The notes below the pieces were generated by a model. That model was not told the origin of the DNA. It saw only the letters and a program-made list of their open reading frames with translations, and made no database searches. A program made the position numbers and the translations under genes. This document shows positions 52,699 to 60,375 of a DNA stretch of 64,000 nucleotides, piece after piece. This DNA comes from RXIX01 sp003989075 (lineage in GTDB: Bacteria > Pseudomonadota > Gammaproteobacteria > Competibacterales > Competibacteraceae): NCBI GenBank assembly GCA_029780415.1, contig JAKOYN010000160.1, positions 1-64,000 of the forward strand, read 5' to 3'. How positions within the stretch are numbered: the stretch's first letter is position 1; each line of letters starts with the position of its first letter.

Positions 52699-53340
52699 AT
52701 GATATTAATTCGACAGGCAATTACAAGAGTTCTAAGCGTTTTCGGGTATGAGCTTTGTCGGCTATCTCCACTTGAGCGTCCTACTCTCCCCGAAAATGTA
52801 CGTCTTAACTATAAAGACGCCCAGATTTATAGAGCACTGACAGCGCAAGGTCAGTTGTCAATCGAGGGGGCGCGATTCCTGTCCGATCTTGTCCGCTCCT
52901 GTGATCCTCAGCGACCCATCGTAGAAATTGGATGCCTCTATGGTTATTCAACACAGGTCGTATGCCTTGCGAAGCACCCTAGGCAACGACTTTATTCGGT
53001 CGATAACTTTTCTTGGAACTCACTTGGTATTTCTCGAACAGCCCATCTGTTGGCTACCCGCAAGAGGCTTCAGGAGTATATCGAGACGCAAAACGTGCAT
53101 CTTTTTGAGGGTTCTGCAGAAATGTTTTATTCGCAGTATTGCGATCTGGCTCCAGCACTATTTTTTTGCGATGCCGATCATTCTTATAAGGCGGTTACAG
53201 ACGATATTGCATGGGCAAAATCGGTCGGTGCTAGCATCATTTGCGGGGATGATTATGCACCTCAGCATCAAGGCGTTGTGGCTGCAGTGGATGAGAATGG
53301 GGGGGCACATGAAGTCCATGGGCGCGTATGGAGGCTTTAA
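52699..53340 (+). CDS. Class I SAM-dependent methyltransferase (AT-rich, acquired)
   Basis: A 213-residue protein with motif I VEIGCLYGYSTQ (about 75-86), the acidic VDNF at 101-104 and FFCDADHSYKAVTDDIAWA, the pattern of the Methyltransf_24 / cephalosporin-hydroxylase-like group in which a DADHSY motif binds metal. It is clearly richer in A+T than every neighbour and uses codons such as ATA, TTA and AGA that are rare here. It sits with an IS1 remnant between 42-bp direct repeats. It ends AHEVHGRVWRL and may be slightly truncated. Probably a sugar methyltransferase brought in with the insert. Confidence 0.8.
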   Translation: MILIRQAITRVLSVFGYELCRLSPLERPTLPENVRLNYKDAQIYRALTAQGQLSIEGARFLSDLVRSCDPQRPIVEIGCLYGYSTQVVCLAKHPRQRLYSVDNFSWNSLGISRTAHLLATRKRLQEYIETQNVHLFEGSAEMFYSQYCDLAPALFFCDADHSYKAVTDDIAWAKSVGASIICGDDYAPQHQGVVAAVDENGGAHEVHGRVWRL

Positions 53341-53391
53341 TCGCTGAGTATGTCCATAGCGCGCGCGGTAAGGTGCAGATAAGCACGATCG

Positions 53392-53433
53392 TGGCCTATG
53401 CGGCGCGGGTGGCGCGGGCGCTGCTTTGAGTCA
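53392..53433 (+). repeat. 42-bp direct repeat, right copy
   Basis: A second copy of the end of the deacetylase gene (41 of 42 identical), standing outside any gene just upstream of the WbsX-like gene. It marks the right edge of the AT-rich insert. Confidence 0.9.
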
Positions 53434-53472
53434 GTGGATAGTGGTCAGTTTTCGCCTTCAGGAGGCCGCACC

Positions 53473-54548
53473 TTGGAACGACGCGCGCGTGTGATCGCCT
53501 TGTATCTGCCGCAGTTTCATCCCATTCCGGAAAACGATCTCTGGTGGGGCAAGGGGTTTACCGAGTGGACCAATACCGCCAAGGCCAAGCCGCTGTTTTT
53601 TGGCCACCGGCAGCCGAATTTGCCCGCCGACCTGGGTTTTTATGACCTGCGGGTGCCCGATGTCCGCGAGGAACAGGCACGTCTGGCGCAGTGCTATGGT
53701 GTCGAGGCGTTTTGTTATTACTACTACTGGTTCAACGGCAAGCGCCTGCTGGAGCGGCCGCTCGACGACATGATCCGTTCCGGAGTCCCGGATTTTCCAT
53801 TCTGCCTGTGCTGGGCGAACGGTTCCTGGACCGGAATCTGGCATGGCGCCGCCAACCGCATTCTTCAGGAGCAGACCTATCCGGGCCGCGAGGATGACGA
53901 GCGGCATTTTCACGAAGTCCTGCTGCCAGCGCTGAGCGATCGCCGTTATCTGAAAATCGATGGCAAGCCGCTGGTCGCGGTGCACGCGCCACAGGAACTG
54001 CCGCATGGCCGGGCGCTGACCGATACCTGGCGGCGGCTGGCTCTGGCTGCGGGTATTGGTGAGATTCACTTGCTCGGTTTTGGCCCACAGGGTTACTGCG
54101 GCCCGCCGAGCAGGGTTTTGATTCCGGTTGTTCTGCTAACCTGCCGGGCTTGCGACCCTGGGTGCCCTGGAGTCGACCGGTGCGCAAGCTGCGCTTTAAG
54201 GTTCAGCACTGGCTGCGTCGCCCTACCATCTACCGTTATCGCGAGGAGAGCTTGCGCCTGCTCGACGCGCAGTTGCACGCCGACTTTTTTCCGGTCGTCA
54301 TCCCCAATTGGGACAACACGCCGCGTTCGGGGCGCAAAGGCCGAGTGCTGCATGGTGCGCATCCGGATCTGTTTGGCGCGATGATGCGCGCCGCTATTGC
54401 CAAGGTTGCGCACCGCACGCCCGGGCAGCGCCTGATCATCCTGAAATCCTGGAACGAATGGGCCGAGGGCAACTACGTCGAGCCGGACTTGGAATTTGGT
54501 CATGGCTGGCTGGAGGCGATCGCGGATGCAGTTCTGAAGGACGGCTAG
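53473..54548 (+). pseudogene. WbsX-family (GH99-like) gene with frameshift
   Basis: A WbsX-type protein of about 358 residues encoded in two frames. The first part from TTG 53473 (AGGAGG 7 nt upstream) reads RVIALYLPQFHPIPENDLWW, WGKGFTEWTN and FCLCWANGSWTGIWHG, the family signature. Near 54090-54112 the frame shifts by -1, and homology continues in the next frame as QGFDSGCSANLPGL, VVIPNWDNTPRSGRKG and ILKSWNEWAEGNYVEPD up to TAG 54548. Adding one base, for example a G at the CCGCCGAG near 54108, restores the frame. It is a recent single-base deletion or a sequencing error. WbsX proteins are found in polysaccharide loci and presumed to act on glycans. Confidence 0.85.
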
Positions 54549-54557
54549 CCCCGAGTT

Positions 54558-54587
54558 GATGAGTTTGTTTTAACCTTTAACCTTTAA
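54558..54587 (+). repeat. GATGAGTTTGTTTT plus TTTAACC heptads, left copy
   Basis: GATGAGTTTGTTTT followed by TTTAACC-type heptads. The stop and last residues (LKVKG) of the minus-strand flippase gene are encoded by it. A related copy in the same orientation lies at 60245-60280, at the other side of the minus-strand cassette. Confidence 0.75.
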
Positions 54588-56009
54588 ACGCTGCCCCAGT
54601 TGCACGATTTCTGGCCACAGGGGGTGATCAATGGCGCGCAACCCGGCCAGATACAGGCCGCTGAGCAGGCCACCGAGCAGTGCCAGCAGTAGCAAATCGG
54701 GCAGGTGACCCTGCAACAGGGTCGTCCCGATCCAGGCAATGCCGGCCAGCAGCAGGCCAAGCAGCAGGCCTGGACCCGCGGCAGCCGGCACCTGCCGTGC
54801 ACTGATTCCCAGCACCCGCTGCATCAGCAGCAGATGCACCGGGATCAGCAGCAGTTGTTCAGCAACCGGTACGAACGCAACCCAGACCAGGCCATGACCC
54901 GCGACCAGATACAGACCGGTGGCGCGGATCAGTACGGTGCCAAAGGCCAGGAGCATGACCAGTCTGGGATGACCCAGCGCCAGATACACCTGGCCATTGA
55001 GGGCGAAGGGTGCGTTCAGTGCTGCTGCCAGGCACAGGGGCGCCACCAGGGCAATGCTCTCGTCCCATTTGTGGCCATACAGCACGGGAATCAGCAGCGG
55101 CGCCAGCCCGGACAGCACGCCAAAGAACGGCAGCGCCACGCCGGTCAGCAGGCGTACGGCGTGTAGTAGTGGCTCGTCGAGCGCTGTGCCGCGATGGTGT
55201 ATGCGCGAGAAAAACGGCAGGGCCGTGTAGTAGGCCGCCGGTCCAGCCACGGCATAGAACAGGTTGACCGTGCCCTGGGCGCGGCTGAATAGGCCCACAG
55301 CACGCATATTGATCAGTCGTCCGAGCATCAGGTCGTAGAGGCCACGATTCAATTCATCGAGCATTGCGCCGCCGGTGGACAGCAGACCAAAGTTGAGCGG
55401 CGCCCGCCAGCCGCGCCAGCTAGGCAACCAGGGCAGACCCGCAGGTCGGAACCAGGTCGCGATCAGGATCGAGACCAGCGTGCCGGCAATGCTCGCCCAG
55501 GCTAGACTGAGCGCGCCCATCCCGAGCATCGCCAGCGTAATTGCGGTGACGCTGTGCGCCAGGGTTGAGCCAATGCCGGCGATGGCCTGTTTTTCGGCTT
55601 CCAGATTGCGGCGCAGCAGACTGAGGCTTAGCGAGCCGAACGGAATCAACAGCATGTTGAACGCCAGCAGTTGCAGTACCGTAGCGACCTGGGGCTCGCG
55701 GTAGAAGCGTGCTGCGGGCATGCTGAGCAGCGCCAGCAGCGCGCCAACCAGCCAGGACACCGCCAGCATCAGGCCAAGAACCGCGCGAAGTTTCTCCTCG
55801 CTGAGTTCCGGCTCGCGTACCAGGTAGTTACCGGTACCCAGATCACGCAGCAGGTGGGCCATGCCGACCAGTACCGCCGCGATCGAATAAATGCCAATCT
55901 CCGCCGGGGCCAGCACCCGGGCAATCAGGATAGAGGCCACAAACTGGATCAGGACCGTGGCGTTCGAGGACAGCAGGGTGATAAGGATGGAGCGGCGTGC
56001 GCTGTTCAT
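54570..56009 (-). CDS. Oligosaccharide flippase (Wzx-like)
   Basis: A 479-residue polytopic membrane protein of the MOP/polysaccharide transport family, with about twelve to fourteen helices beginning SILITLLSSNATVLIQFVASILIARVL. AEIGIYSIAAVLVGMAHLLRDLGTGNYLVRE is typical of Wzx/RfbX proteins. It would flip the lipid-linked repeat unit to the periplasm. It is the last gene of a four-gene minus-strand group. The C-terminal residues are formed by a TTTAACC-type repeat. No other flippase was seen in the window, so it may serve the whole locus. Confidence 0.92.
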   Translation of the reverse strand: MNSARRSILITLLSSNATVLIQFVASILIARVLAPAEIGIYSIAAVLVGMAHLLRDLGTGNYLVREPELSEEKLRAVLGLMLAVSWLVGALLALLSMPAARFYREPQVATVLQLLAFNMLLIPFGSLSLSLLRRNLEAEKQAIAGIGSTLAHSVTAITLAMLGMGALSLAWASIAGTLVSILIATWFRPAGLPWLPSWRGWRAPLNFGLLSTGGAMLDELNRGLYDLMLGRLINMRAVGLFSRAQGTVNLFYAVAGPAAYYTALPFFSRIHHRGTALDEPLLHAVRLLTGVALPFFGVLSGLAPLLIPVLYGHKWDESIALVAPLCLAAALNAPFALNGQVYLALGHPRLVMLLAFGTVLIRATGLYLVAGHGLVWVAFVPVAEQLLLIPVHLLLMQRVLGISARQVPAAAGPGLLLGLLLAGIAWIGTTLLQGHLPDLLLLALLGGLLSGLYLAGLRAIDHPLWPEIVQLGQRLKVKG

Positions 56010-56015
56010 GGATCT

Positions 56016-57116
56016 CTAAGTGCCAAGAAGCCGTCGCCGCAGCGCCACCGGTCCGTAGCTGAGCGCTCCGCCGATCAGACAGCGCAGCCGGTGTTTCCAG
56101 CGCTGTGCTGCCGGGCGGGCTGCGCCATGGTGCCAGGCCAGTGCCAGCCAGTCGCGGGCCCTGGTGCACTCGTGGGTGCGCAGCGCCGCCAATCCCAGGT
56201 TCAGCGCCTGCACGGCAAGGCGGTCGGCGACCTGCTGCCGGATAGCGGCGGGCAATTCCGCACCGCTTAGCAGGCGCTGCAGGGCATCAGTCAGACCGGC
56301 AAGGGCATCCGTGTTGCGGGAATGGCTGGTGGGGAATTCACGGCGTTGCGCCAGGATGCGGCTATCGCAGGCGAAGGGTCCGAGTAGCGCCAGTCGCGCT
56401 GCCAGCAGCCAGTCCTCGCCGCCGTGGCGTAGCGTGGGATCGAAGCCGCCGGCCTGCTCGAATGCCGTCCGTCGCAACAGCCAGGTACTGGGTACCTGAC
56501 AGAACAGATCATCGAGCAGGGGGGTGACCTGATCCTCGGCGATCAGCAGGCGCGTCGTTACCGCCGTTCGACCCTTCGACTGTTCGATAAGCTCACAGCT
56601 CAGGGCGAACGGAAAACACTGCTGTTCGCCCTGAGCCTGTCGAAGGGAGTCTGTCGAAGGGGCCGTTATCCTCGCATCAACCGGCTGGCTGGCCAGGCGC
56701 GCCAGTACCGGGCCACGGCTGAAGCCTGGGGGGCCGGCCAGTTCGCCAAAGCCAACATAATTGCAAAAGGCCAGCGGCGCACCCGGACAGGCATGCAGCA
56801 GTGCGACTTGATGAGCCAGCTTGTCCGGCAGCCACAGGTCGTCGCTGTCGAGAAAGGCGATGAATTCGCCACGGCTGGCGGATACGCCGTGATTGCGCGC
56901 GGCGGCCTGGCCCTGGTTGCGCTGGTGCAGATAACGTACCGTCGGCGCGTAGCGGGCGACCACGGCAGCGGTGTCATCGGTCGAGCCGTCGTCGACGACT
57001 ACGATATCCAGCGGGCGATAGGACTGTGCCAGAACACTGTCCAGGGTTGCAGCAATCCAGCGACCGGCATTCCAGGCCGGAATCACCACGGCCACAGTAG
57101 CGGCAGCCGGGCTCAC
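56016..57116 (-). CDS. GT2 glycosyltransferase with in-frame repeat insertion
   Basis: A 366-residue family 2 glycosyltransferase: VVIPAWNAGRWIAATLDSVLAQS, VVDDGSTDDT, the DxD-type FLDSDDLWLP and the acceptor region LRHGGEDWLLAAR are intact. Between these, about residues 152-184 (STDSLRQAQGEQQCFPFA and beyond, to SKGRTA) are encoded by a copy of the palindromic REP-like repeat (56566-56662) that keeps the frame open. The insert follows the FCNY strand, outside the recognised motifs, so activity may survive. The start is GTG 57116, overlapping the upstream gene's stop by 4 nt. Confidence 0.9.
   Translation of the reverse strand: MSPAAATVAVVIPAWNAGRWIAATLDSVLAQSYRPLDIVVVDDGSTDDTAAVVARYAPTVRYLHQRNQGQAAARNHGVSASRGEFIAFLDSDDLWLPDKLAHQVALLHACPGAPLAFCNYVGFGELAGPPGFSRGPVLARLASQPVDARITAPSTDSLRQAQGEQQCFPFALSCELIEQSKGRTAVTTRLLIAEDQVTPLLDDLFCQVPSTWLLRRTAFEQAGGFDPTLRHGGEDWLLAARLALLGPFACDSRILAQRREFPTSHSRNTDALAGLTDALQRLLSGAELPAAIRQQVADRLAVQALNLGLAALRTHECTRARDWLALAWHHGAARPAAQRWKHRLRCLIGGALSYGPVALRRRLLGT
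56566..56662 (+). repeat. REP-like palindromic element inside a GT2 gene
   Basis: Arms GACTGTTCGATAAGCTCA... and GTTCGCCCTGAGCCTGTCGA flank the conserved centre GGGCGAACGGAAAACACTG. It shares the GAACGGAAAACAC core with the copies at 43346 and 63393. It ends in a short extra arm, GTCTGTCGAAGG. It lies within coding sequence and has no stop in the gene's frame. Confidence 0.85.
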
Positions 57117-58384
57117 GCGCTGTTGTCCGGGCCGGATTCGTCAAGCAGCGCGCGGTACAGGCGCGCGTATTCAGCGGCAACCCGTTCCATGGCGTAACGC
57201 TCCTGTACCCAGGCGCGGCCGGCTCTGCCCATGGCCTGACGGACGGCGGGATCGGTAGCCAGTGCGGCGATTGCTGCCGCCAGAGCATCGCGATCACCCG
57301 CCGGCACGTAATGGCCATGTACGCCATCCTCGAACAGTTCGGCCATGCCGCCGATGCGCGAGGCGACCACCGGTACCTGCATGGCCAGCGCTTCCACGAC
57401 CGTGCGCCCGAAGGCCTCGTACCAGATCGAGGGCACTGCCACCAGATCAAAGGCGGCCACGATCGGTTCGGGATGGGTGATGAAGCCAGCGAAGCGCACG
57501 CGCGCCTCCAGGCCCAGCCGGGCGGCTTGCGCCTCCAGTTCGGGGCGCTGGGGGCCATCGCCGATCAGCACGGCGACGACTTCGCCAGGCAGGGTGGCTA
57601 GCGCATCGAGCAGATGCTGTACGCCCTTTTCGCTGGACAGGCGACCGAAATAGCACACCACGCAATGGCGGTCGCTGAAACCGAAGTGGGCACGGGTTGA
57701 CTGCCGTTCCGCTGGCGTTGGCAACTGTTCGGGCACGCTGATGCCGTTGTAAATCACTCGCAGTCGGGTGGCGGAAAAACCGTATTCAGCGATCAGGCGC
57801 GGGGGGTAATCGTCCCGGTTGACCGACACGGTCAGATGCAGGCAGCGCGCCCAGATACGCCCAACCAGCAGATCTGGCAGACGCCAGAGTTGCGGGGCGC
57901 GCAGCCGGCCGCCGAGCCACTGGCGGCGCGGGATCAATTCAGCCGGGTCGGGCATGGCCCGCATGCTGCCGATGAGACGCGCACGGCTGGCCAGCCGTGC
58001 CAGCAGTGGAATCAGCCACATGCCGCGCCGCCAGGAGATATTGAAGTGCAGCAGCCGGGCATCCAGGGTGCGCAGGACCGGCCAGGCCACACGCAATTTG
58101 CTGAGCAACGCGCGTTCCGGAGCCCAATCCACCCAGCGCACGCTCAGGCTACGCGCGGCGGCTTCGGCGGCAAAAGGGGTCTGACGCAGCGCTGGCTCGG
58201 CCAATAGCAGTACCCGTTGTCCTTGGGCAGCCATACGTCCGGCCAGATCAAGCAGCGAGCGTTCCGCGCCGCCAAAGCCGGCTGAACCCAAGGGCAGGTA
58301 AACCAGATCCCAGGTCCAGACAGCGGCTCTCGTGCTGAGCGCAGTCGAAGCATTGGCACTGATACGGTTGATGGGCAGTGTCAT
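57113..58384 (-). CDS. GT4 glycosyltransferase
   Basis: A 423-residue GT4 enzyme. VYLPLGSAGFGGAERSLLDLA lies near the N-terminus, and the C-terminal domain shows YFGRLSSEKGVQHLLDALA, GDGPQRPELEAQA, VPSIWYEAFGRTVVEALAMQVPVVASRIGG and VPAGDRDALA. Residues 12-18 (ASTALST) come from a half copy of the dispersed repeat (58332-58350); the family start is probably nearer residue 28. It starts at ATG 58384, 7 nt after the asparagine-synthase-like gene. Donor unknown. Confidence 0.91.
   Translation of the reverse strand: MTLPINRISANASTALSTRAAVWTWDLVYLPLGSAGFGGAERSLLDLAGRMAAQGQRVLLLAEPALRQTPFAAEAAARSLSVRWVDWAPERALLSKLRVAWPVLRTLDARLLHFNISWRRGMWLIPLLARLASRARLIGSMRAMPDPAELIPRRQWLGGRLRAPQLWRLPDLLVGRIWARCLHLTVSVNRDDYPPRLIAEYGFSATRLRVIYNGISVPEQLPTPAERQSTRAHFGFSDRHCVVCYFGRLSSEKGVQHLLDALATLPGEVVAVLIGDGPQRPELEAQAARLGLEARVRFAGFITHPEPIVAAFDLVAVPSIWYEAFGRTVVEALAMQVPVVASRIGGMAELFEDGVHGHYVPAGDRDALAAAIAALATDPAVRQAMGRAGRAWVQERYAMERVAAEYARLYRALLDESGPDNSA
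58332..58350 (-). repeat. Half copy of the dispersed REP-like repeat
   Basis: GTGCTGAGCGCAGTCGAAG on plus, the exact inverse of the repeat piece at 40586. It lies in the N-terminal codons of the GT4 gene. Confidence 0.75.
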
Positions 58385-58391
58385 GGCGGGC

Positions 58392-60167
58392 CTAGCGCGC
58401 TAGCTGATAGTCGGGGGCGTGGTCGCGCAGCCAGAATTCCAGCATGGCCAGAATCCACACCAGTTCGCCGTAATAGCCGGGATGGGCAGCCAGCAATTCG
58501 GTTTTCAACTGCTCCAGAAAGTGTGCGTCGACGATGTTGCGTCCGGCGAAGCTGTCGAGCGCATCAAAAGCCAGGTGGCGCAGCGCGGCGTGGCGCAGGG
58601 TCCAGACGCCAAACGGCAGACCAAAGCCCTGTTTCTTTTTGGTGATGATCGCCGCTGGCAGGAACTCGCGCAGCGCCTCCTTGAAAAACCAGCGCAGTCG
58701 CAGGCCTTTGAGCTTATAGGCCACGGGCAGGCGCAGCGAGAAATCGATCAGCTCGTCGGCAAGCAGCGGGAAGGCGACCGTGATTCCGGCCAGCGCAGCG
58801 GTACCGCAGACCTTGGGCAGGTCGTTATCGGCCAGGGTGTGCTTCCATTCATAAGCCAGCAGGCGATTGAGCGGTGCGGCCTCGGGCAGTTGCCAGTAGG
58901 CGGCATGCTGATCGCGATCGGGCTGGGCAGGATCGATGCGCTGGCGGAACGCTGCGCTGAGGACCCGTTCCGGGCCGAGCTGCATGAGCAGGTTATAGCG
59001 GTGCAGACGTTCGGGCAGCGGCACCCGGGCTTGCTGGACATAGCTGGCCAGTTTGCCGATCAGCGGCAGGCGCGCGACACGCGGGCTGGCGGCGAGCGGT
59101 TCAAGCACATGCTGGCGCAGTGCGGCGGGCAGTTGTTCGTACCCGCCCAGAATGCGCTGTCGGGCGTAGCGGGCATTGCCGGCGAACAGTTCGTCGCCAC
59201 CATCGCCAGCGAGCAGGGTGTCGATGCCATCGGCGCGGGCAATGCGCGCACAGTGATAAGCCGGTACCGCCGAGGAATTGCCAAAGGGTTGGTCATAATG
59301 GCAGGCGACCTGCGGCATGCTGTCGCGCACGTCGTCCGGGGTCAGGTAATAGGCGCGGTGTTCCAGGCCAAAATGGGTGGCGGCGATGCGTGCGTAGGCC
59401 ATTTCGTCGTAGCCGTCGGCATCGAAACCGATCGAATAGGCGTGCACCGGTGCGGATCGTGACCGCGCCAGCAGGCCGCTGACCGTGGAACTGTCGGTGC
59501 CGCCGCTGAGAAAGGTGCCCACCTGGCCGCCCGTCTGGGCTTCGCGCTGCACCGCCTGTTCCAGCAGCTGGCGAAATTCATCACGCAGCGCGGCGAAATC
59601 CGCGTGTGCCGGTTCCTGAAACAGCGGCTGCCAGTACGGGCGCAGTTCGACACCGGTGCGGTCCAGACGCAGACAGTGCGCCGGTGGCAGGCGGTGCACA
59701 TCGCGAAACACGGTTGCCGGCGCCGGAATCATGTAGTACAGCAGGTAGGTGAACAGTGCCTGTGGATCAATCCGGTCGGCGTTGCCGAGGGCATCGGCGC
59801 GCGTGGCGAAGGCGATGCGGGCGCCGTCCAGGCGATAGCACCAGCCATGCGTACCCATGCGGTCATTGGCCAGCAGGACCCTGGCGGTGGTGCAGTCGAT
59901 GAGTGCCAGAGCAAAGCTGCCGCGCAATGAGTCCAGAAACGCCGCGCCGGCGCGGGCATGACGGGCAGCGAGCTGCGCGGCCGTGAGCGGTGTGTCGCCG
60001 TCGCGGGCGCGTCCGCGCAGGATCAGCAGCGTACCGTCAGCGAGTGCGATATCGGCCGTTGCATGACCCGGTTGCAGGCGCAGGCCGGGTGCATTCCAGT
60101 CGCCGGTCACAGTGCGCGTCGGGGTGGCCGTGGCATCGAGTTGGTCGAGGTCGATTTCGCAGAGCAT
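58392..60167 (-). CDS. Asparagine-synthase-like protein with degenerate glutaminase domain
   Basis: A 591-residue protein. The C-terminal synthetase domain is complete, with PP-loop FLSGGTDSSTVSGLL (about 218-232) and AGDGGDELFAGNARYARQ. The N-terminal half resembles a class II amidotransferase fold (LRGSFALALIDCTTARVLLANDRMG) but starts MLCEID, so there is no Cys at position 2, and the HRGPD and NGEIYN motifs are absent. It is therefore predicted not to hydrolyse glutamine; free ammonia or another nucleophile may be used. It heads the minus-strand cassette. The related gene at 43471 keeps all motifs. Confidence 0.88.
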   Translation of the reverse strand: MLCEIDLDQLDATATPTRTVTGDWNAPGLRLQPGHATADIALADGTLLILRGRARDGDTPLTAAQLAARHARAGAAFLDSLRGSFALALIDCTTARVLLANDRMGTHGWCYRLDGARIAFATRADALGNADRIDPQALFTYLLYYMIPAPATVFRDVHRLPPAHCLRLDRTGVELRPYWQPLFQEPAHADFAALRDEFRQLLEQAVQREAQTGGQVGTFLSGGTDSSTVSGLLARSRSAPVHAYSIGFDADGYDEMAYARIAATHFGLEHRAYYLTPDDVRDSMPQVACHYDQPFGNSSAVPAYHCARIARADGIDTLLAGDGGDELFAGNARYARQRILGGYEQLPAALRQHVLEPLAASPRVARLPLIGKLASYVQQARVPLPERLHRYNLLMQLGPERVLSAAFRQRIDPAQPDRDQHAAYWQLPEAAPLNRLLAYEWKHTLADNDLPKVCGTAALAGITVAFPLLADELIDFSLRLPVAYKLKGLRLRWFFKEALREFLPAAIITKKKQGFGLPFGVWTLRHAALRHLAFDALDSFAGRNIVDAHFLEQLKTELLAAHPGYYGELVWILAMLEFWLRDHAPDYQLAR

Positions 60168-60200
60168 GGCGGTGGTGGCAGGTGAAAAGCGGACGAATGA

Positions 60201-60280
60201 GGTTAAAGGCTAAAGGTTAAAGGCTAAAGGTTAAAGAGTGCAGCGATGAGTTTGTTTTGGCTTTAACCTTTGGCCTTTAA
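60201..60280 (+). repeat. Heptamer array and right copy of GATGAGTTTGTTTT repeat
   Basis: Five perfect heptamers alternate GGTTAAA and GGCTAAA (60201-60235). After 9 bp comes GATGAGTTTGTTTT with inverted heptads GGCTTTAACC-TTTGGCC (60245-60280), so the two arrays can pair. The second part is a direct-repeat match to 54558-54587. Confidence 0.8.
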
Positions 60281-60297
60281 TACTACGGTGGCATTAT
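60269..60297 (+). promoter_or_regulatory. Possible extended -10 promoter for the 60376 glycosyltransferase gene
   Basis: TGGCATTAT (TGn plus CATTAT, 60289-60297) with a weak -35 TTTGGC (60269-60274) 17 bp upstream. The -35 lies in the heptad repeat. The start would be near 60304. Confidence 0.35.
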
Positions 60298-60375
60298 AGG
60301 CACACCTTGAAAACTGCCGGCGCGATTTGTTTTTCGCTATTCATCGATTGAAAGCAACGCAAGTCTGGAAACTGT

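Noticed and set aside
52928..53347. 139-codon plus-strand frame overlapping the AT-rich methyltransferase
   Set aside because: It is an out-of-frame shadow; the methyltransferase motifs are all in the other frame.
60201..60280. Origin or iteron array
   Set aside because: Heptamers do not resemble DnaA boxes or plasmid iterons, and no replication gene is nearby.
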